Shown here one piece after another: positions 17,765 through 27,264 of a stretch of DNA of 64,000 nucleotides. A program made the translations under genes and the position numbers. Below the pieces are notes generated by a model. The model worked only from the letters and a program-made list of their open reading frames with translations, was not told the DNA's origin and searched no databases. How positions within the stretch are numbered: the stretch's first letter is position 1; the number at the start of each line of letters is the position of its first letter. The stretch comes from Croceibacterium sp. TMG7-5b_MA50. Its GTDB lineage: Bacteria > Pseudomonadota > Alphaproteobacteria > Sphingomonadales > Sphingomonadaceae. Location of the stretch: positions 2,064,001 through 2,128,000 of the forward strand of contig NZ_CP156082.1 of assembly GCF_039830145.1 (NCBI RefSeq). Reading direction: 5' to 3'.

Positions 17765-19557
17765 AGGAGGCGTGCCGGCACTAGCCCGCGCAGGGCATTG
17801 CCGAGGAGGAAGCCGCCGGCAAGATCGTCCAGCGTCAGCGCGCCTTCGGTGGCGCGGCCTTCCTCCAGCAGCGCGCGCCGGGCGATGCCGGGCAGCAGGC
17901 CATGCGCCAGCGGCGGGGTCAGCAGCCGACCGTCCCGCTCGACGAAGATGCTGGTGAAGCTGCCCTCCGTCACGAAGCCGTCGGGCCGCACCAGCACCGC
18001 CTCTTGCGCCCCTGCCTCACGGGCTACGGTCAGCGCGTCGGCGTAGAAGCCGCGATCACTGGTCTTGTGCCGCAGCCGCCAGTCGCCGGGATCGACCGGC
18101 AGCGGCAAGGCCAGCACCGGCACGGGTTCGCCCAGCGGGCTCGGCAACGGCGCGCTCGTGACGGCCAGCGCGCCCGAACGGGCCAGCACCAGCCGCAGCC
18201 GCGCAGGCGCCGCCAGATGCGCTGCCGCGTGTTCCACCGCTGCAGCGATGGCCTCCCGGTCACAGGCGAAGCCAAGCGCTGCCGCGCTCCGCTCCAGCCG
18301 GTCGAGATGCAGGCCGAGCAGCGCGACCCCGCCATCGGGTGCGAAGCGCATGGTCTCGATCAGATCGTGCCCGCCCGCGCGCCCGCGCAGGAAGCCGGCC
18401 TTGACCTGGGTCTCCCGCCATTCACTCATGCCGTCGCTGTCGGCGACAATCGCCCCGCCCACGCCCGCCACCGCCTGGTGCCGCCCGTTCTCCCCCGGCG
18501 TCAGCCGCACGGTGCGGATCGCGACGGAAAAGCTGGCCCGATCCGGCCCGATCAGCCCGATGGCGCCGCAATAGGGGCCACGCGCGTCGGGCTCGACCTC
18601 TCCGATCAGCTCCATCGCGCGGATCTTGGGCGCGCCGGTGATCGATCCGCAGGGAAACAGCGCGCGCAGCACGTCCGCCGCGCCCTGCCCCGGCGCCAGC
18701 GTGGCCGTCACGGTGGAGGTCATCGCGTGCAGCGTGGGATAGGTCTCCACCGCGAATGCGTCACTGACCGCTACGCTGCCCGCCGCCGCCACGCGGGCGA
18801 GGTCGTTGCGCAGCAGGTCCACGATCATCAGGTTCTCCGCCCGCTCCTTGGCGGAAGCGGCCAGTTCGGCGGCGAGCGCCGCGTCCTCGCCTGCGTCACG
18901 CCCGCGCGGGCGGGTGCCCTTCATCGGCCGGGCGGTGATCGCATCGCCTTCTACGGCGAAGAACAGTTCCGGGCTGCAACTGAGCAACCAGTGACTGCCG
19001 TCGAACACCAGCGCCCCATGCGCGCCCCTCGCCTCCGCCCGCAGCGCGGCGTAGAGCGCGAACGGATCGCCGGTCGCGCCGCCCGCCAGCGGGACGGTCA
19101 GGTTCGCCTGGTAGATGTCGCCGGCGCGGATCGCCTCCTGCAGCCGGTCGAACGCCTGGAGGTAATCGCCGATGGGACGCGCCGGCTCCAGCGGGCCGAT
19201 CGTCGCCGGCAGGTCGCTACCGATGCCGCTGTCCTGCCCGTCCAGCCAGCCCGGCACATCCGCGATCGCCTCACCGCCAACGAACAGGCCGAACCACGCC
19301 AGCGGCCCCGCCGCGCCGCTTCGCGCAGGGGCGCTGTCCGCCAGTCGCGGCTCCAGCGCCAGTCCGGCCTCGTAGGCGAGATAGCCCGCCAGCGTCCCGC
19401 CCTGCCCCTGCCGTGCAGAATCGGCGGCGGCGAGCACCGGCAGCACCTCGTCGGCCGTGCGGGCGACGAACACCTGCACCGGGTCGCGCAGCAGCACCGC
19501 GCCCGCGCCATTGTCGCGGGCATCGTCCAGCAGCACGAAGGGGTGGGAGGCGGCCAT
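17761..19557 (-). CDS. pabB: Fused aminodeoxychorismate synthase component I and aminodeoxychorismate lyase (PabB-PabC)
   Basis: 598 residues in two parts. Residues 1 to ~390 are a chorismate-binding PabB domain: [10 protein letters not shown] (the Lys in the PIKGT position separates PabB from TrpE, which has Ala), [23 protein letters not shown] and YCGAIGL. Residues ~395-598 are a class IV PLP fold like PabC: IETMRF, the PLP-lysine region [24 protein letters not shown] and GLLPGIAR. Together they turn chorismate plus ammonia into p-aminobenzoate for folate. No pabA glutaminase is nearby. ATG 19557 is preferred over GTG 19563. Confidence 0.92.
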   Translation of the reverse strand: MAASHPFVLLDDARDNGAGAVLLRDPVQVFVARTADEVLPVLAAADSARQGQGGTLAGYLAYEAGLALEPRLADSAPARSGAAGPLAWFGLFVGGEAIADVPGWLDGQDSGIGSDLPATIGPLEPARPIGDYLQAFDRLQEAIRAGDIYQANLTVPLAGGATGDPFALYAALRAEARGAHGALVFDGSHWLLSCSPELFFAVEGDAITARPMKGTRPRGRDAGEDAALAAELAASAKERAENLMIVDLLRNDLARVAAAGSVAVSDAFAVETYPTLHAMTSTVTATLAPGQGAADVLRALFPCGSITGAPKIRAMELIGEVEPDARGPYCGAIGLIGPDRASFSVAIRTVRLTPGENGRHQAVAGVGGAIVADSDGMSEWRETQVKAGFLRGRAGGHDLIETMRFAPDGGVALLGLHLDRLERSAAALGFACDREAIAAAVEHAAAHLAAPARLRLVLARSGALAVTSAPLPSPLGEPVPVLALPLPVDPGDWRLRHKTSDRGFYADALTVAREAGAQEAVLVRPDGFVTEGSFTSIFVERDGRLLTPPLAHGLLPGIARRALLEEGRATEGALTLDDLAGGFLLGNALRGLVPARLL

Positions 19558-19634
19558 GGGCACGATGCTCTAGCCGCAATTGCCCGCATGTCTATCATAC
19601 TGGCAGGCAGGGCGCGGAGAAGGAGCGACAAGGC

Positions 19635-21212
19635 ATGGCAGACGGCATCTTCATCGGCTCTGCGGACGGCGGCGAACGGCAGGTGCTGGACCTGTCACGC
19701 GCCAATCGCCACGGCCTGATCGCGGGCGCGACCGGCACCGGCAAGACGGTGACGTTGCAGAGTTTGGCGGAGGATTTCAGCCGCGCCGGCGTGCCGGTGT
19801 TCCTGGCCGACGTGAAGGGCGACCTGTCCGGCATCGCCATGCCCGGCAGCCCGACGGCCCGCAGCGCAGCAGCGCTGGAGGCGCGCGCGGCGGAGCTGGG
19901 CGTTATCGACTATGCCTACGAGCCCGCGCCGGCGGTGCTGTGGGACCTGTGGGGCGAACAGGGGCACCCGGTCCGCACCACGGTAAGCGAGATGGGCCCG
20001 CTGCTGCTCGCCCGCCTGCTCGACCTCAACGACACGCAGGAAGGCGTGCTGAACATCGTCTTCCGCTTCGCCGACGAGGAAGGCCTGCTGCTGCTCGACA
20101 TGGCGGACCTGCGCGCCATGCTGGCCCATGCGGCGGACAATGCGAAGGAACTGTCCGCCCGCTACGGCAACGTCACCCGCGCCAGCGTCGGCGCGATCCA
20201 GCGGCAATTGCTGGCGCTGGAATCGCAGGGCGGCGACATGTTCTTCGGGGAGCCGGCGCTGGAGATCGAGGACTTCATCGCCCATGACGAGGGCGGTCGC
20301 GGCATCGTCAACGTGCTGGCTGCCGATCGCCTGATGCGGTCCCCCCGCCTCTACGCCACCTTCTTGCTGTGGCTGCTCGCCGAATTGTTCGAGGTGCTGC
20401 CGGAGGTGGGCGACCTCGACCGGCCCAAGCTGGTTTTCTTCTTCGACGAGGCGCACCTGCTGTTCACCGACGCCAATCCCGCGCTGCTGCAAACCGTTGA
20501 GCAGGTGGTGCGGCTGATCCGGTCGAAGGGCGTGGGCGTCTATTTCGTGACGCAGAACCCGATCGACATTCCGGAGAAGATCGCCGGGCAGCTCGGCAAC
20601 CGGGTGCAGCATGCGCTGCGCGCCTTCACCCCGCGCGACCAGAAGGCGATCCGCGCCGCGGCGGAAACCTTCCGCACCAATCCGGCGCTGAACGTGGCGA
20701 CCGCCATCGCGGAACTGAAGGTGGGGGAGGCGCTCGTCTCCACCCTGCTGCCCGATGGCGCGCCGTCGATGGTACAGCGCACGAAGATCAAGCCCCCCCG
20801 CAGCCGGCTGGGGCCGCTGACGCCGGAGGAGCGGACCGCCATCCGCGCGGCCAGCCCCATTGGCGGCTGCTACGACCGGGTGGTGGACCGGGAAAGCGCG
20901 GCGGAGGTCATTGCGCAGAAGGCCGCCGATGCCGCCGCGACCGCGCAGGAGGTGGCGGAACGGGGCGAGGCCGAGGTGATGAAGCGCGAGCGCAAGTCGC
21001 CCTCGATCTGGGGCAAGGCAGCGAAAAGCGCAGCTGGTGCAGCGGCGAGTTCCGCCGGAGCAATCGCCGCGGGCGCCGTCAGCGGCCGCCGCAGCCGCGC
21101 TAGCCCGATGAAGAATGCCGCGACCAACGGTCTTGGCTCCATCGCCGGCGACCTGATGGGCCCGCTGGCGGGGCGCTTTGTCAGGAACCTGATCGGCGGG
21201 CTGATGCGGTAG
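19635..21212 (+). CDS. HerA-like ATPase of the DUF853 (YjgR) family
   Basis: 525 residues. Walker A is GATGTGKT at about residue 31 and Walker B is [13 protein letters not shown] at about residue 260; [32 protein letters not shown] contains the sensor/arginine region of FtsK-HerA ATPases. The C-terminal ~100 residues are Ala/Gly-rich and basic and end in GLMR. DUF853 proteins are widespread bacterial ATPases with poorly defined function, possibly DNA translocation. AGGAG lies 9 bases before ATG 19635, which fixes the start. Divergent from pabB-pabC. Confidence 0.88.
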   Translation: MADGIFIGSADGGERQVLDLSRANRHGLIAGATGTGKTVTLQSLAEDFSRAGVPVFLADVKGDLSGIAMPGSPTARSAAALEARAAELGVIDYAYEPAPAVLWDLWGEQGHPVRTTVSEMGPLLLARLLDLNDTQEGVLNIVFRFADEEGLLLLDMADLRAMLAHAADNAKELSARYGNVTRASVGAIQRQLLALESQGGDMFFGEPALEIEDFIAHDEGGRGIVNVLAADRLMRSPRLYATFLLWLLAELFEVLPEVGDLDRPKLVFFFDEAHLLFTDANPALLQTVEQVVRLIRSKGVGVYFVTQNPIDIPEKIAGQLGNRVQHALRAFTPRDQKAIRAAAETFRTNPALNVATAIAELKVGEALVSTLLPDGAPSMVQRTKIKPPRSRLGPLTPEERTAIRAASPIGGCYDRVVDRESAAEVIAQKAADAAATAQEVAERGEAEVMKRERKSPSIWGKAAKSAAGAAASSAGAIAAGAVSGRRSRASPMKNAATNGLGSIAGDLMGPLAGRFVRNLIGGLMR

Positions 21213-21219
21213 CGGATCA

Positions 21220-21269
21220 TCCTCCCCGCTTGCGGGGAGGGGGACCACCCGCAGGGTGGTGGAGGGGGC
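21220..21269 (+). repeat. Double-hairpin intergenic repeat, copy A
   Basis: First stem CCTCCCCGC/GCGGGGAGG with a TT loop; second stem ACCACCC/GGGTGGT with a GCA loop; then GGAGGGG. It starts 8 bases after the HerA-like stop and forms an inverted pair with copy B. The strong stems may also end transcription from both sides. Confidence 0.75.
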
Positions 21270-21296
21270 GGGCCGCATGTGCCGCGCTGGCGGCCC

Positions 21297-21349
21297 GCCC
21301 CTCCGTCAGCGGCCTGCGGCCGCTGCCACCTCCCCACAAGTGGGGAGGA
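21297..21349 (-). repeat. Double-hairpin intergenic repeat, copy B (inverted)
   Basis: Read on the minus strand: CCTCCCCAC/GTGGGGAGG with a TT loop, then CAGCGGCC/GGCCGCTG with a GCA loop, then GGAGGGGC. Same layout and loops as copies A and C with different but complementary stem bases. It ends 9 bases before the M1 peptidase stop. Confidence 0.75.
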
Positions 21350-21357
21350 ACATAGGT

Positions 21358-24057
21358 TCAGCGCGCCTCCAGCCGCAGCCAGCCGGCGATCTGCTCGCGC
21401 ATGCGGGGCGCGCTTTCCAGCCGCTGTTCGATCCCGCCGACCACGCGGTCGATCGCCACCTGCTCGTCCGCCGGGGTGCCGGACCTCAGCAGCGCCAGCT
21501 TGTTCAGGATCGCCGGGTCCTGCGACTGCGCGGCCAGCCCGGCGAAGTAGCGGGCGCGGGCCGAGTTATCGACCAGCTTCTCCACCGCCGCGCGGTTCTC
21601 GATGGCGAAGTCGTACGCCATCTCCGGATGCTCGCTCGCCACCGCGCTGATGATGCGGGCGCTGGACGTGCCCGCCTCGCCCGACAGCGCCAGCGCCAGG
21701 GCGCGACGCGCCAGCGCCTCGTCCGCGACGGCACCCAGCCGCTGGTAATAGGTCTGCCGCTCCACGGTGCTGGTCGATTCCTTCGCGAGGCGGGCCAGCA
21801 ACTCCCACTGTTCGGGCGTGGCGTTGCGCGCGGTCAGCGCCAGCCAGGTGGCCTTCAGCGGACCGTCCAGGCTGCGCGGATCGCTCGCCAGCCCGGCCAA
21901 CCGGCGGCTGCCTTCGGCCAGCACGGTCGGCTCGCCCATGTCGCCCAGCGTCCCGATCAGCTCGGCCCGCAGATTCGCATCGGCCACCGTGTCGTTCGCG
22001 CGCTGTTCCCAGCCCATCCGCCGCAGCACCGGCAGGTACTTGGCGACCGCCAGGTCGCGCAGCCGCGCTTTGTCGGCATCCGTATCCAGCAGCGCATAGG
22101 CCGCGCCCCAGCGGGCCACCGCGCTTTCGCTGACCACCGGGTTGGCATTGGCGGGAATCGCCGACAGCAGGTCCAGCGCCGGACCGGCCGGCTGGTAACC
22201 CGCCTGCGCCAGCGACCAATTGTCGCGCATCAGGCCGAGCTGATCGATCGGCTGCAGCGTTGGCATCGCCTTCGCCAGGTCGGCGACCATCGGCGCGGAA
22301 TAGAGCGTGCGGAAATAGCCGAGCTGCCCACCGTTCACCACCACCGGGCCGCAGCCGGGCAGGACCATGGTGGTCTGCCCCTGCAACACCTCGCGCACGG
22401 GCGCAGTGCGGCCGACCTGCACGTTCAGCGGCACGCGCCAGCGGGTGGGATTGGCGGCGACCGCGTCCTTGCGGTCGCGGCTGAACTCGCTCTGGCTCAG
22501 CGATAGCCGGGTGCGGCCATCGGCGCAGGTCGCCTCCGCCGTTACCAGCGGCACGCCGGGCTGGCGGGTGAAGTCATGCGCGATGTCGGTCAGCCCCTCG
22601 GCGCCCGCCGCCTCCGCCGCGGTCCATAGATCGTCGCTGACCGTGTTGCCGTATTGATGCTCCGCCATGTAGCGGCGGATGCCGTCGCGCCACACATCCT
22701 CGCCCGCGAACGCCTCCAGCATGGCGATCACCGCCTCGCCCTTCTGGTAGGCGATGGCATCGAATGCCTGGTTCGTCTCGCTGACGGTGCGGATCGGCTG
22801 CACCACCGGGTGCGTCGATGCGAGCGAGTCCAGATCCATCGCGCCCTCGCGTCCGCCCACCCGGCTCAGCAGCGCATGCCATTGCGGGTTGAAGTGGTCG
22901 GTGGCCTTGGTCTCCATCCAGCTGGCGAAGCCCTCGTTCAGCCACAGATCGTCCCACCATGCCATGGTGACGATGTTGCCGAACCACTGGTGCGCCACCT
23001 CGTGCGCCTGCGTGGTGTAGAGCTGCTGCCGGCTGGCGGCGCTGGCGACCGCCGGATCCTCCAGCAGGATGCGCTCGAAGGTGAAGATCGCGCCCCAGTT
23101 CTCCATCGCGCCGAAGAACTGCGATTCGCCCGGGCCCGCGATGTTGTCGAGCTTGGGCAGCGGGTAGTTCACGCCGAAATAGTCGTTGTAGTAGCCGACC
23201 ATCGGCGCCAGCGTATCCAGCGCGTAGGCGGACTGCGTGCCGCTGCCGGTGGGGGCGACGATGCCGACCTCCACTCCATCAGCCGCCTGCTTCGCCACCC
23301 GCTCGAAATCGCCCAGGCCGAAGAACAGCAGGTAGCTCGACATCTTGGGGCTGGTGCGGAATGTCACCCGCTTGGTCCCGTTGCCCAGATCCTGCTCACC
23401 CGCGACGGGCATGTTGCTGACCGCCATCTGCCCGGTGGGCACGGTCGCCGCCAGGTCGAACGTCGCCTTGTAGCTCGGCTCGTCGAACATGGGCGCGAAG
23501 CGGCGCGCGTCGGGCGCCTCGAACTGGGTGAACAGGCCGCGCACCTGTTGGCCGGTGCGCTTGTCGGGGTAATCGAGCGCGAACAGGCCGTTCGCCTGCG
23601 TGTTGATGATCCCGCTATAGCTGGTGTCCACGCGGTAGCGGCCCGGCTGGATCGCGCGCGGCGCCTTCAGGCTGACGGTCTGCGCCTCCGGATCGACGGT
23701 CCAGCGCAGCGGGATCGCGGTGCCGCTGCCATCGGCGGGTAGCAGGCGGGCGGCGGAAAAGGTCAGGTCCACCGCATGCATCACCAGCGTGTCCGTCCGC
23801 TCGAACACCTCGACGTCCGCCGCCGTCGTCCCCACGAAGCTGAGGTTCGCCGCATCGGGCACCACGTCGATGCTGTAATGCAGCGGGCGCGCGGTGCGCG
23901 GCAGGTCGGTGTTGGTGCTGGCGGGCAGCGGCTGGGTGGTCAGCGCGGCATTGGCGGCCAGCGGGGCACCGTTGGGGCCGGTGGCGGTGGTGGCGCAGCC
24001 GGCCAGCAGCGCTGCCGGTGCGATCGATGCAAGAGCAAGGGCGGTCAGGCGCTTCAA
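21358..24057 (-). CDS. M1-family zinc aminopeptidase, lipoprotein
   Basis: 899 residues. The catalytic domain carries the exopeptidase motif FFGAMENWGAIF and the zinc site HEVAHQW with the third ligand Glu in NEGFASW; the C-terminal ~400 residues resemble the ERAP1-C/helical domain. It removes N-terminal residues from peptides. The start is decided by the ribosome site: TTG 24057 has GGGAG 7 bases upstream and gives MKRLTALALA leading to lipobox LLAGC (Cys21), while no ATG precedes it in frame. The enzyme is therefore probably a periplasm-facing lipoprotein. Its stop abuts the inverted repeat pair. Confidence 0.92.
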   Translation of the reverse strand: MKRLTALALASIAPAALLAGCATTATGPNGAPLAANAALTTQPLPASTNTDLPRTARPLHYSIDVVPDAANLSFVGTTAADVEVFERTDTLVMHAVDLTFSAARLLPADGSGTAIPLRWTVDPEAQTVSLKAPRAIQPGRYRVDTSYSGIINTQANGLFALDYPDKRTGQQVRGLFTQFEAPDARRFAPMFDEPSYKATFDLAATVPTGQMAVSNMPVAGEQDLGNGTKRVTFRTSPKMSSYLLFFGLGDFERVAKQAADGVEVGIVAPTGSGTQSAYALDTLAPMVGYYNDYFGVNYPLPKLDNIAGPGESQFFGAMENWGAIFTFERILLEDPAVASAASRQQLYTTQAHEVAHQWFGNIVTMAWWDDLWLNEGFASWMETKATDHFNPQWHALLSRVGGREGAMDLDSLASTHPVVQPIRTVSETNQAFDAIAYQKGEAVIAMLEAFAGEDVWRDGIRRYMAEHQYGNTVSDDLWTAAEAAGAEGLTDIAHDFTRQPGVPLVTAEATCADGRTRLSLSQSEFSRDRKDAVAANPTRWRVPLNVQVGRTAPVREVLQGQTTMVLPGCGPVVVNGGQLGYFRTLYSAPMVADLAKAMPTLQPIDQLGLMRDNWSLAQAGYQPAGPALDLLSAIPANANPVVSESAVARWGAAYALLDTDADKARLRDLAVAKYLPVLRRMGWEQRANDTVADANLRAELIGTLGDMGEPTVLAEGSRRLAGLASDPRSLDGPLKATWLALTARNATPEQWELLARLAKESTSTVERQTYYQRLGAVADEALARRALALALSGEAGTSSARIISAVASEHPEMAYDFAIENRAAVEKLVDNSARARYFAGLAAQSQDPAILNKLALLRSGTPADEQVAIDRVVGGIEQRLESAPRMREQIAGWLRLEAR

Positions 24058-24147
24058 CGGGTGTCTCCCGGCACGTGAATGTTGCGATTGCAACCGTCAT
24101 TGGCGCAAGGCTTGTTCCCGCGCAAGCGGCACCCTAGGTGGCGGGCC

Positions 24148-24945
24148 ATGGTCACTGTCGCCAGCTGGAACATCAATTCCGTCCGCCTGCGCATGCCGCT
24201 GGTCGAACGCCTCCTCCGCGAAGAGGCGCCCGACGTCCTGTGCCTGCAGGAGATCAAGACCGCGGCCGAGCATTTCCCCGCCGCCGACCTCGCCGCGCTG
24301 GGCTACACCCACCAGGTGATCCACGGGCAGAAGGGCTATCACGGCGTCGCGACGATCGCCCGCGTGCCGATCCGGGAGATCAGCCGCCATGACTGGCAGG
24401 ACAATGGCGAGGCGCGCCATGTCGGCGTCGAACTGACCGGCCCGGAAACGCGCGGTATGGTGATCGAGAACGTCTACGTTCCCGCGGGCGGCGACATCCC
24501 CGACCGGGAGCAGAACGTGAAGTTCGGCCAGAAGCTGGACTTCGTGGAACGCATGACCCGCTGGGCCGAACGGGTGGACCGCCCGACGCTGATCGTGGGC
24601 GACTTCAACATCGCCCCGCTGCCGTCCGACGTGTGGAGCCACAAGCAAATGCTGAAGGTCGTCAGCCACACCCCGATCGAGGTGGAGGCGCTGGAACGGT
24701 TCCGCGCCGCGCATGGCTGGGTCGACCTCGGGCGGCAGCACATCGCGGCTCCGGCGCGCTATTTCAGCTGGTGGTCGTACCGCTCCCCCAACTGGCAGGC
24801 GAACGATCGCGGGCGGCGGCTGGACCATATGTGGGCCAGCCCCGACCTTGCCGCCACGATGGTGGATCATCGCGTGCTGGAAACGGCGCGCGCCTGGGAC
24901 CGGCCGAGCGACCATGTGCCGCTGGTGTCGGAGTTCGCGCTCTGA
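24148..24945 (+). CDS. xthA: Exodeoxyribonuclease III / AP endonuclease
   Basis: 265 residues, full length for XthA. The endonuclease/exonuclease/phosphatase fold shows [17 protein letters not shown] (metal-binding Glu), [16 protein letters not shown] (catalytic Asp/Asn), SWWSYR and the terminal SDHVPL with catalytic Asp-His. It repairs abasic sites and trims 3' ends. ATG 24148 is preferred over the upstream in-frame start at 24079, as AGGTGG precedes it and the protein begins at the conserved strand. Its TGA overlaps the proposed CTG start of ribA. Confidence 0.95.
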   Translation: MVTVASWNINSVRLRMPLVERLLREEAPDVLCLQEIKTAAEHFPAADLAALGYTHQVIHGQKGYHGVATIARVPIREISRHDWQDNGEARHVGVELTGPETRGMVIENVYVPAGGDIPDREQNVKFGQKLDFVERMTRWAERVDRPTLIVGDFNIAPLPSDVWSHKQMLKVVSHTPIEVEALERFRAAHGWVDLGRQHIAAPARYFSWWSYRSPNWQANDRGRRLDHMWASPDLAATMVDHRVLETARAWDRPSDHVPLVSEFAL

Positions 24946-26006
24946 GCGACGCCGGCTCCGGCAGGCGGGCGGCGCAGGCGGTCGATGCGCTGCGCCATGG
25001 CTGGCCGATCGTGCTGCCCGGCACGCCGCCGCTGCTGCCGGTGGAGACCGCGCCCGACGACCGCGCCGCCGCGCCCCGCCTGCTGCTGTCGGCCGCCCGC
25101 GCCGCCACGCTGAAGCTCGCTAACCAGCGCGATGCCGCCGATCCGCACGCCCCCGTGCTGATCCGCGACATCGCGCCGGTGGACCTTGTCAGCGCCCGCG
25201 CCATCGCCGACCCGGCGCTGGATCTGGCGACCCCGCTGAAGGGCCCTTTCGCCAGCGAGGCGCTGCCATGGGCGGACGGTGCGGCGGCGGCGCTGGAACT
25301 GGCGCGGATCGCCGGCATCCTGCCCGCCTTCCTGGTCGATGCGGAGCCCGCGGCGGAGCCGGTCACCGTCGCCCCCGCCGACCTTGCCGTGCTGCAGGAC
25401 CCCGGCCGCCTGTTCCTCGCCACTCGCACCCGGCTGCCAGTCGCGCAGGCGGAGGAGGCGGAAATCGCCGTGTTCCGCGCGCCGGACGACCTGCGGGAGC
25501 ATGTGGCACTCGTCATCGGCCGTCAGTCGGGCGAGCGGGTGCCGCTGGTGCGGCTGCATTCCGAATGCCTGACCGGCGACATCCTGGGCAGCCTGCGCTG
25601 TGACTGCGGCCCGCAGCTCGACGCCGCGCTCCACGCCATGGCGGCGGAGGCGGCGTCGGGCGGCTGGGGCGTGCTGCTGTATCTGCGGCAGGAGGGGCGC
25701 GGCATTGGTCTCGTCAACAAGATGCGCGCCTACCGCCTGCAGGATCAGGGCTTCGACACGCTGGAAGCGAACATCCGCCTCGGCCTGCCGGCGGAAGCGC
25801 GCGACTTCCCGGTTGCCGCACGCATGCTCGACCTGCTGGGCGCACGCACCATCCGCCTGCTGACGAACAATCCGGCGAAGCTCGCCGCATTGCAGGCCGC
25901 CGGGGTCACCGTCACCGAACGCGTCCCCCATCAACTGCCCGGAAACCCGCACAATCACCGCTACCTCACCACGAAACGCGATGCGGCAGGGCACCTGCTG
26001 ACATAG
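24942..26006 (+). CDS. ribA: GTP cyclohydrolase II with extended N-terminus
   Basis: 354 residues if it starts at CTG 24942. The C-terminal ~195 residues are a complete RibA: zinc cysteines in [17 protein letters not shown], the catalytic [10 protein letters not shown] and GTP-binding [16 protein letters not shown]. It opens GTP to the first riboflavin precursor. The N-terminal ~160 residues do not look like an intact DHBP synthase (RibB) and are of unknown role. No ATG, GTG or TTG fits after the xthA stop without cutting the conserved start, whereas CTG 24942 has GGAG 8 bases upstream and forms a CTGA overlap with xthA. The call of the start is inference. Confidence 0.88.
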   Translation: MSDAGSGRRAAQAVDALRHGWPIVLPGTPPLLPVETAPDDRAAAPRLLLSAARAATLKLANQRDAADPHAPVLIRDIAPVDLVSARAIADPALDLATPLKGPFASEALPWADGAAAALELARIAGILPAFLVDAEPAAEPVTVAPADLAVLQDPGRLFLATRTRLPVAQAEEAEIAVFRAPDDLREHVALVIGRQSGERVPLVRLHSECLTGDILGSLRCDCGPQLDAALHAMAAEAASGGWGVLLYLRQEGRGIGLVNKMRAYRLQDQGFDTLEANIRLGLPAEARDFPVAARMLDLLGARTIRLLTNNPAKLAALQAAGVTVTERVPHQLPGNPHNHRYLTTKRDAAGHLLT

Positions 26007-26029
26007 CGGCGGGCGGAACCGTTAAGCAG

Positions 26030-26043
26030 AAATTTGCAAATTT
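26030..26043. promoter_or_regulatory. AT-rich perfect palindrome upstream of the diguanylate cyclase
   Basis: AAATTTGCAAATTT is a perfect 14-base palindrome in otherwise GC-rich DNA, 35 bases before the cyclase ATG. It could be a repressor site or overlap the promoter. Confidence 0.5.
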
Positions 26044-26044
26044 G

Positions 26045-26076
26045 CCCCAATCCGGCCTTCGGGCTTGGGGGGTGAG
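26045..26076 (+). promoter_or_regulatory. Leader hairpin covering the diguanylate cyclase ribosome site
   Basis: CCCCAA (26045-26050) pairs with TTGGGG (26065-26070); inside, GCC (26055-26057) and GGC (26062-26064) close a UUCG tetraloop. The 3' arm is the start of the purine-rich ribosome site GGGGGGTGAG (26067-26076) just before ATG 26079, so the fold would hide it. Confidence 0.5.
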
Positions 26077-26078
26077 CA

Positions 26079-27254
26079 ATGCATTTCGACCTTCTTACTC
26101 TCTATTACCTCGCCATCGGCACGCTGCTGCTCAGCGCGGGGCTGACCTTGTGGGAACGGCACGCGCATCCGCAGCGTGGCCGCGAGCTGCGGCTGGCGGC
26201 GACCGGCTATTGCGTGCTGGCGCTCGGCTGCGCGATCGCTTCGGCCCGGGCGCACTTCCCGGCGGCGATGGGCGCGGCGCTCGGCAATCTGGTCCTGACG
26301 GCGGGCTATCTGGTCGTGCTGAACGCGGTGGCGATCATCAACGGCCGGACATATCGCCGCGCCTCCGTCGCCCTCATCCTGCTCCTCGCAGTTATTTGGA
26401 CGATCGGCGGATCGGCGTGGGAGGCTTCGCTGTGGAACTACATCAGCGCCGCGCCGATCGCGGCGGTGTGCGCGATGACCGCGCGCGAGGTGCACGGCAG
26501 CTACCTTTTGCGCGCCTTGCGATCACGGCACGTCATCGTCGCCGTCAGCGGCGGTCACGCCCTGTTCTACGTCGCCCGCGCCACCATCCTGCCACTGGTG
26601 GCGGCGGGTTTCGGCCCCGATGCCCTGACGATCGTCGCCAAGGCGACCATGTATGAAGGCGTGCTGTATTCCGTCGGCTTGCCGATGGCGCTGCTGAGCC
26701 TGGTGCGTGAGGAGGCGCACAACCACGTGCTCGGCGCATCGCGCACCGATTACCTGACCGGCCTCGCCAATCGCCGCTGGTTCTTCGAGGAAGGGGAGCG
26801 CATCGTCCGCGACGCGCCCGCATGCCGGCAAACCGCTCTGCTGGCCTTCGACCTCGACCATTTCAAGTCGATCAACGACCGCTTCGGACATGCGGCCGGG
26901 GACGAGATCCTGCGCCTGTTCGCCCGCGCGGCGCAGGCGAAGGCGGGCGGCGACGCCGTACTCGCCCGGATCGGTGGGGAGGAGTTCGCCGCGCTGCTGC
27001 CGGACCATGGGGCGCAGCGATCCAGGCTGGTCGGCCAGGCCATCGCCAAGGCATTCACGCAGGCGGTCGCAAGCGATCCGCGGTTCCCCGGGCTGCGGGC
27101 CACCGTCAGCATCGGCGTGGCGGAACATGGCGCCGATGGCACCAGCCTCTCCGGCCTCCTGTCCGCCGCCGATCGCGCGCTCTATGCGGCGAAATCCAGC
27201 GGGCGCAACCGGATCGAACTGGCATCGCCGGTCGATTTCGCCCACGCCTGCTGA
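26079..27254 (+). CDS. Membrane-anchored diguanylate cyclase (GGDEF)
   Basis: 391 residues. The N-terminal ~200 residues hold about six hydrophobic segments, a probable membrane sensor of no family I recognise. After SRTDYLTGLANRRWF the GGDEF domain follows, with the metal-binding FDLDHFKSIND and active-site signature GGEEF at residues 299-303, plus SIGVAE near the end. It should condense two GTP into cyclic di-GMP. The product-inhibition RxxD site expected just before the signature is absent (the position reads AGGD), so feedback may be missing. No EAL domain. Its leader carries a palindrome and hairpin. Confidence 0.92.
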   Translation: MHFDLLTLYYLAIGTLLLSAGLTLWERHAHPQRGRELRLAATGYCVLALGCAIASARAHFPAAMGAALGNLVLTAGYLVVLNAVAIINGRTYRRASVALILLLAVIWTIGGSAWEASLWNYISAAPIAAVCAMTAREVHGSYLLRALRSRHVIVAVSGGHALFYVARATILPLVAAGFGPDALTIVAKATMYEGVLYSVGLPMALLSLVREEAHNHVLGASRTDYLTGLANRRWFFEEGERIVRDAPACRQTALLAFDLDHFKSINDRFGHAAGDEILRLFARAAQAKAGGDAVLARIGGEEFAALLPDHGAQRSRLVGQAIAKAFTQAVASDPRFPGLRATVSIGVAEHGADGTSLSGLLSAADRALYAAKSSGRNRIELASPVDFAHAC

Positions 27255-27264
27255 CCGGATCGGG

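Noticed and set aside
17902..19719. Long plus-strand frame opposite the pabB-pabC fusion
   Set aside because: Low-complexity Arg/Gln/His-rich translation with no motif, fully antisense to a well-supported gene.
21213..21357. Repeats near 21.2 kb considered as a CRISPR remnant
   Set aside because: Units are inverted, differ in stem sequence and have no spacers; they are paired hairpin repeats.
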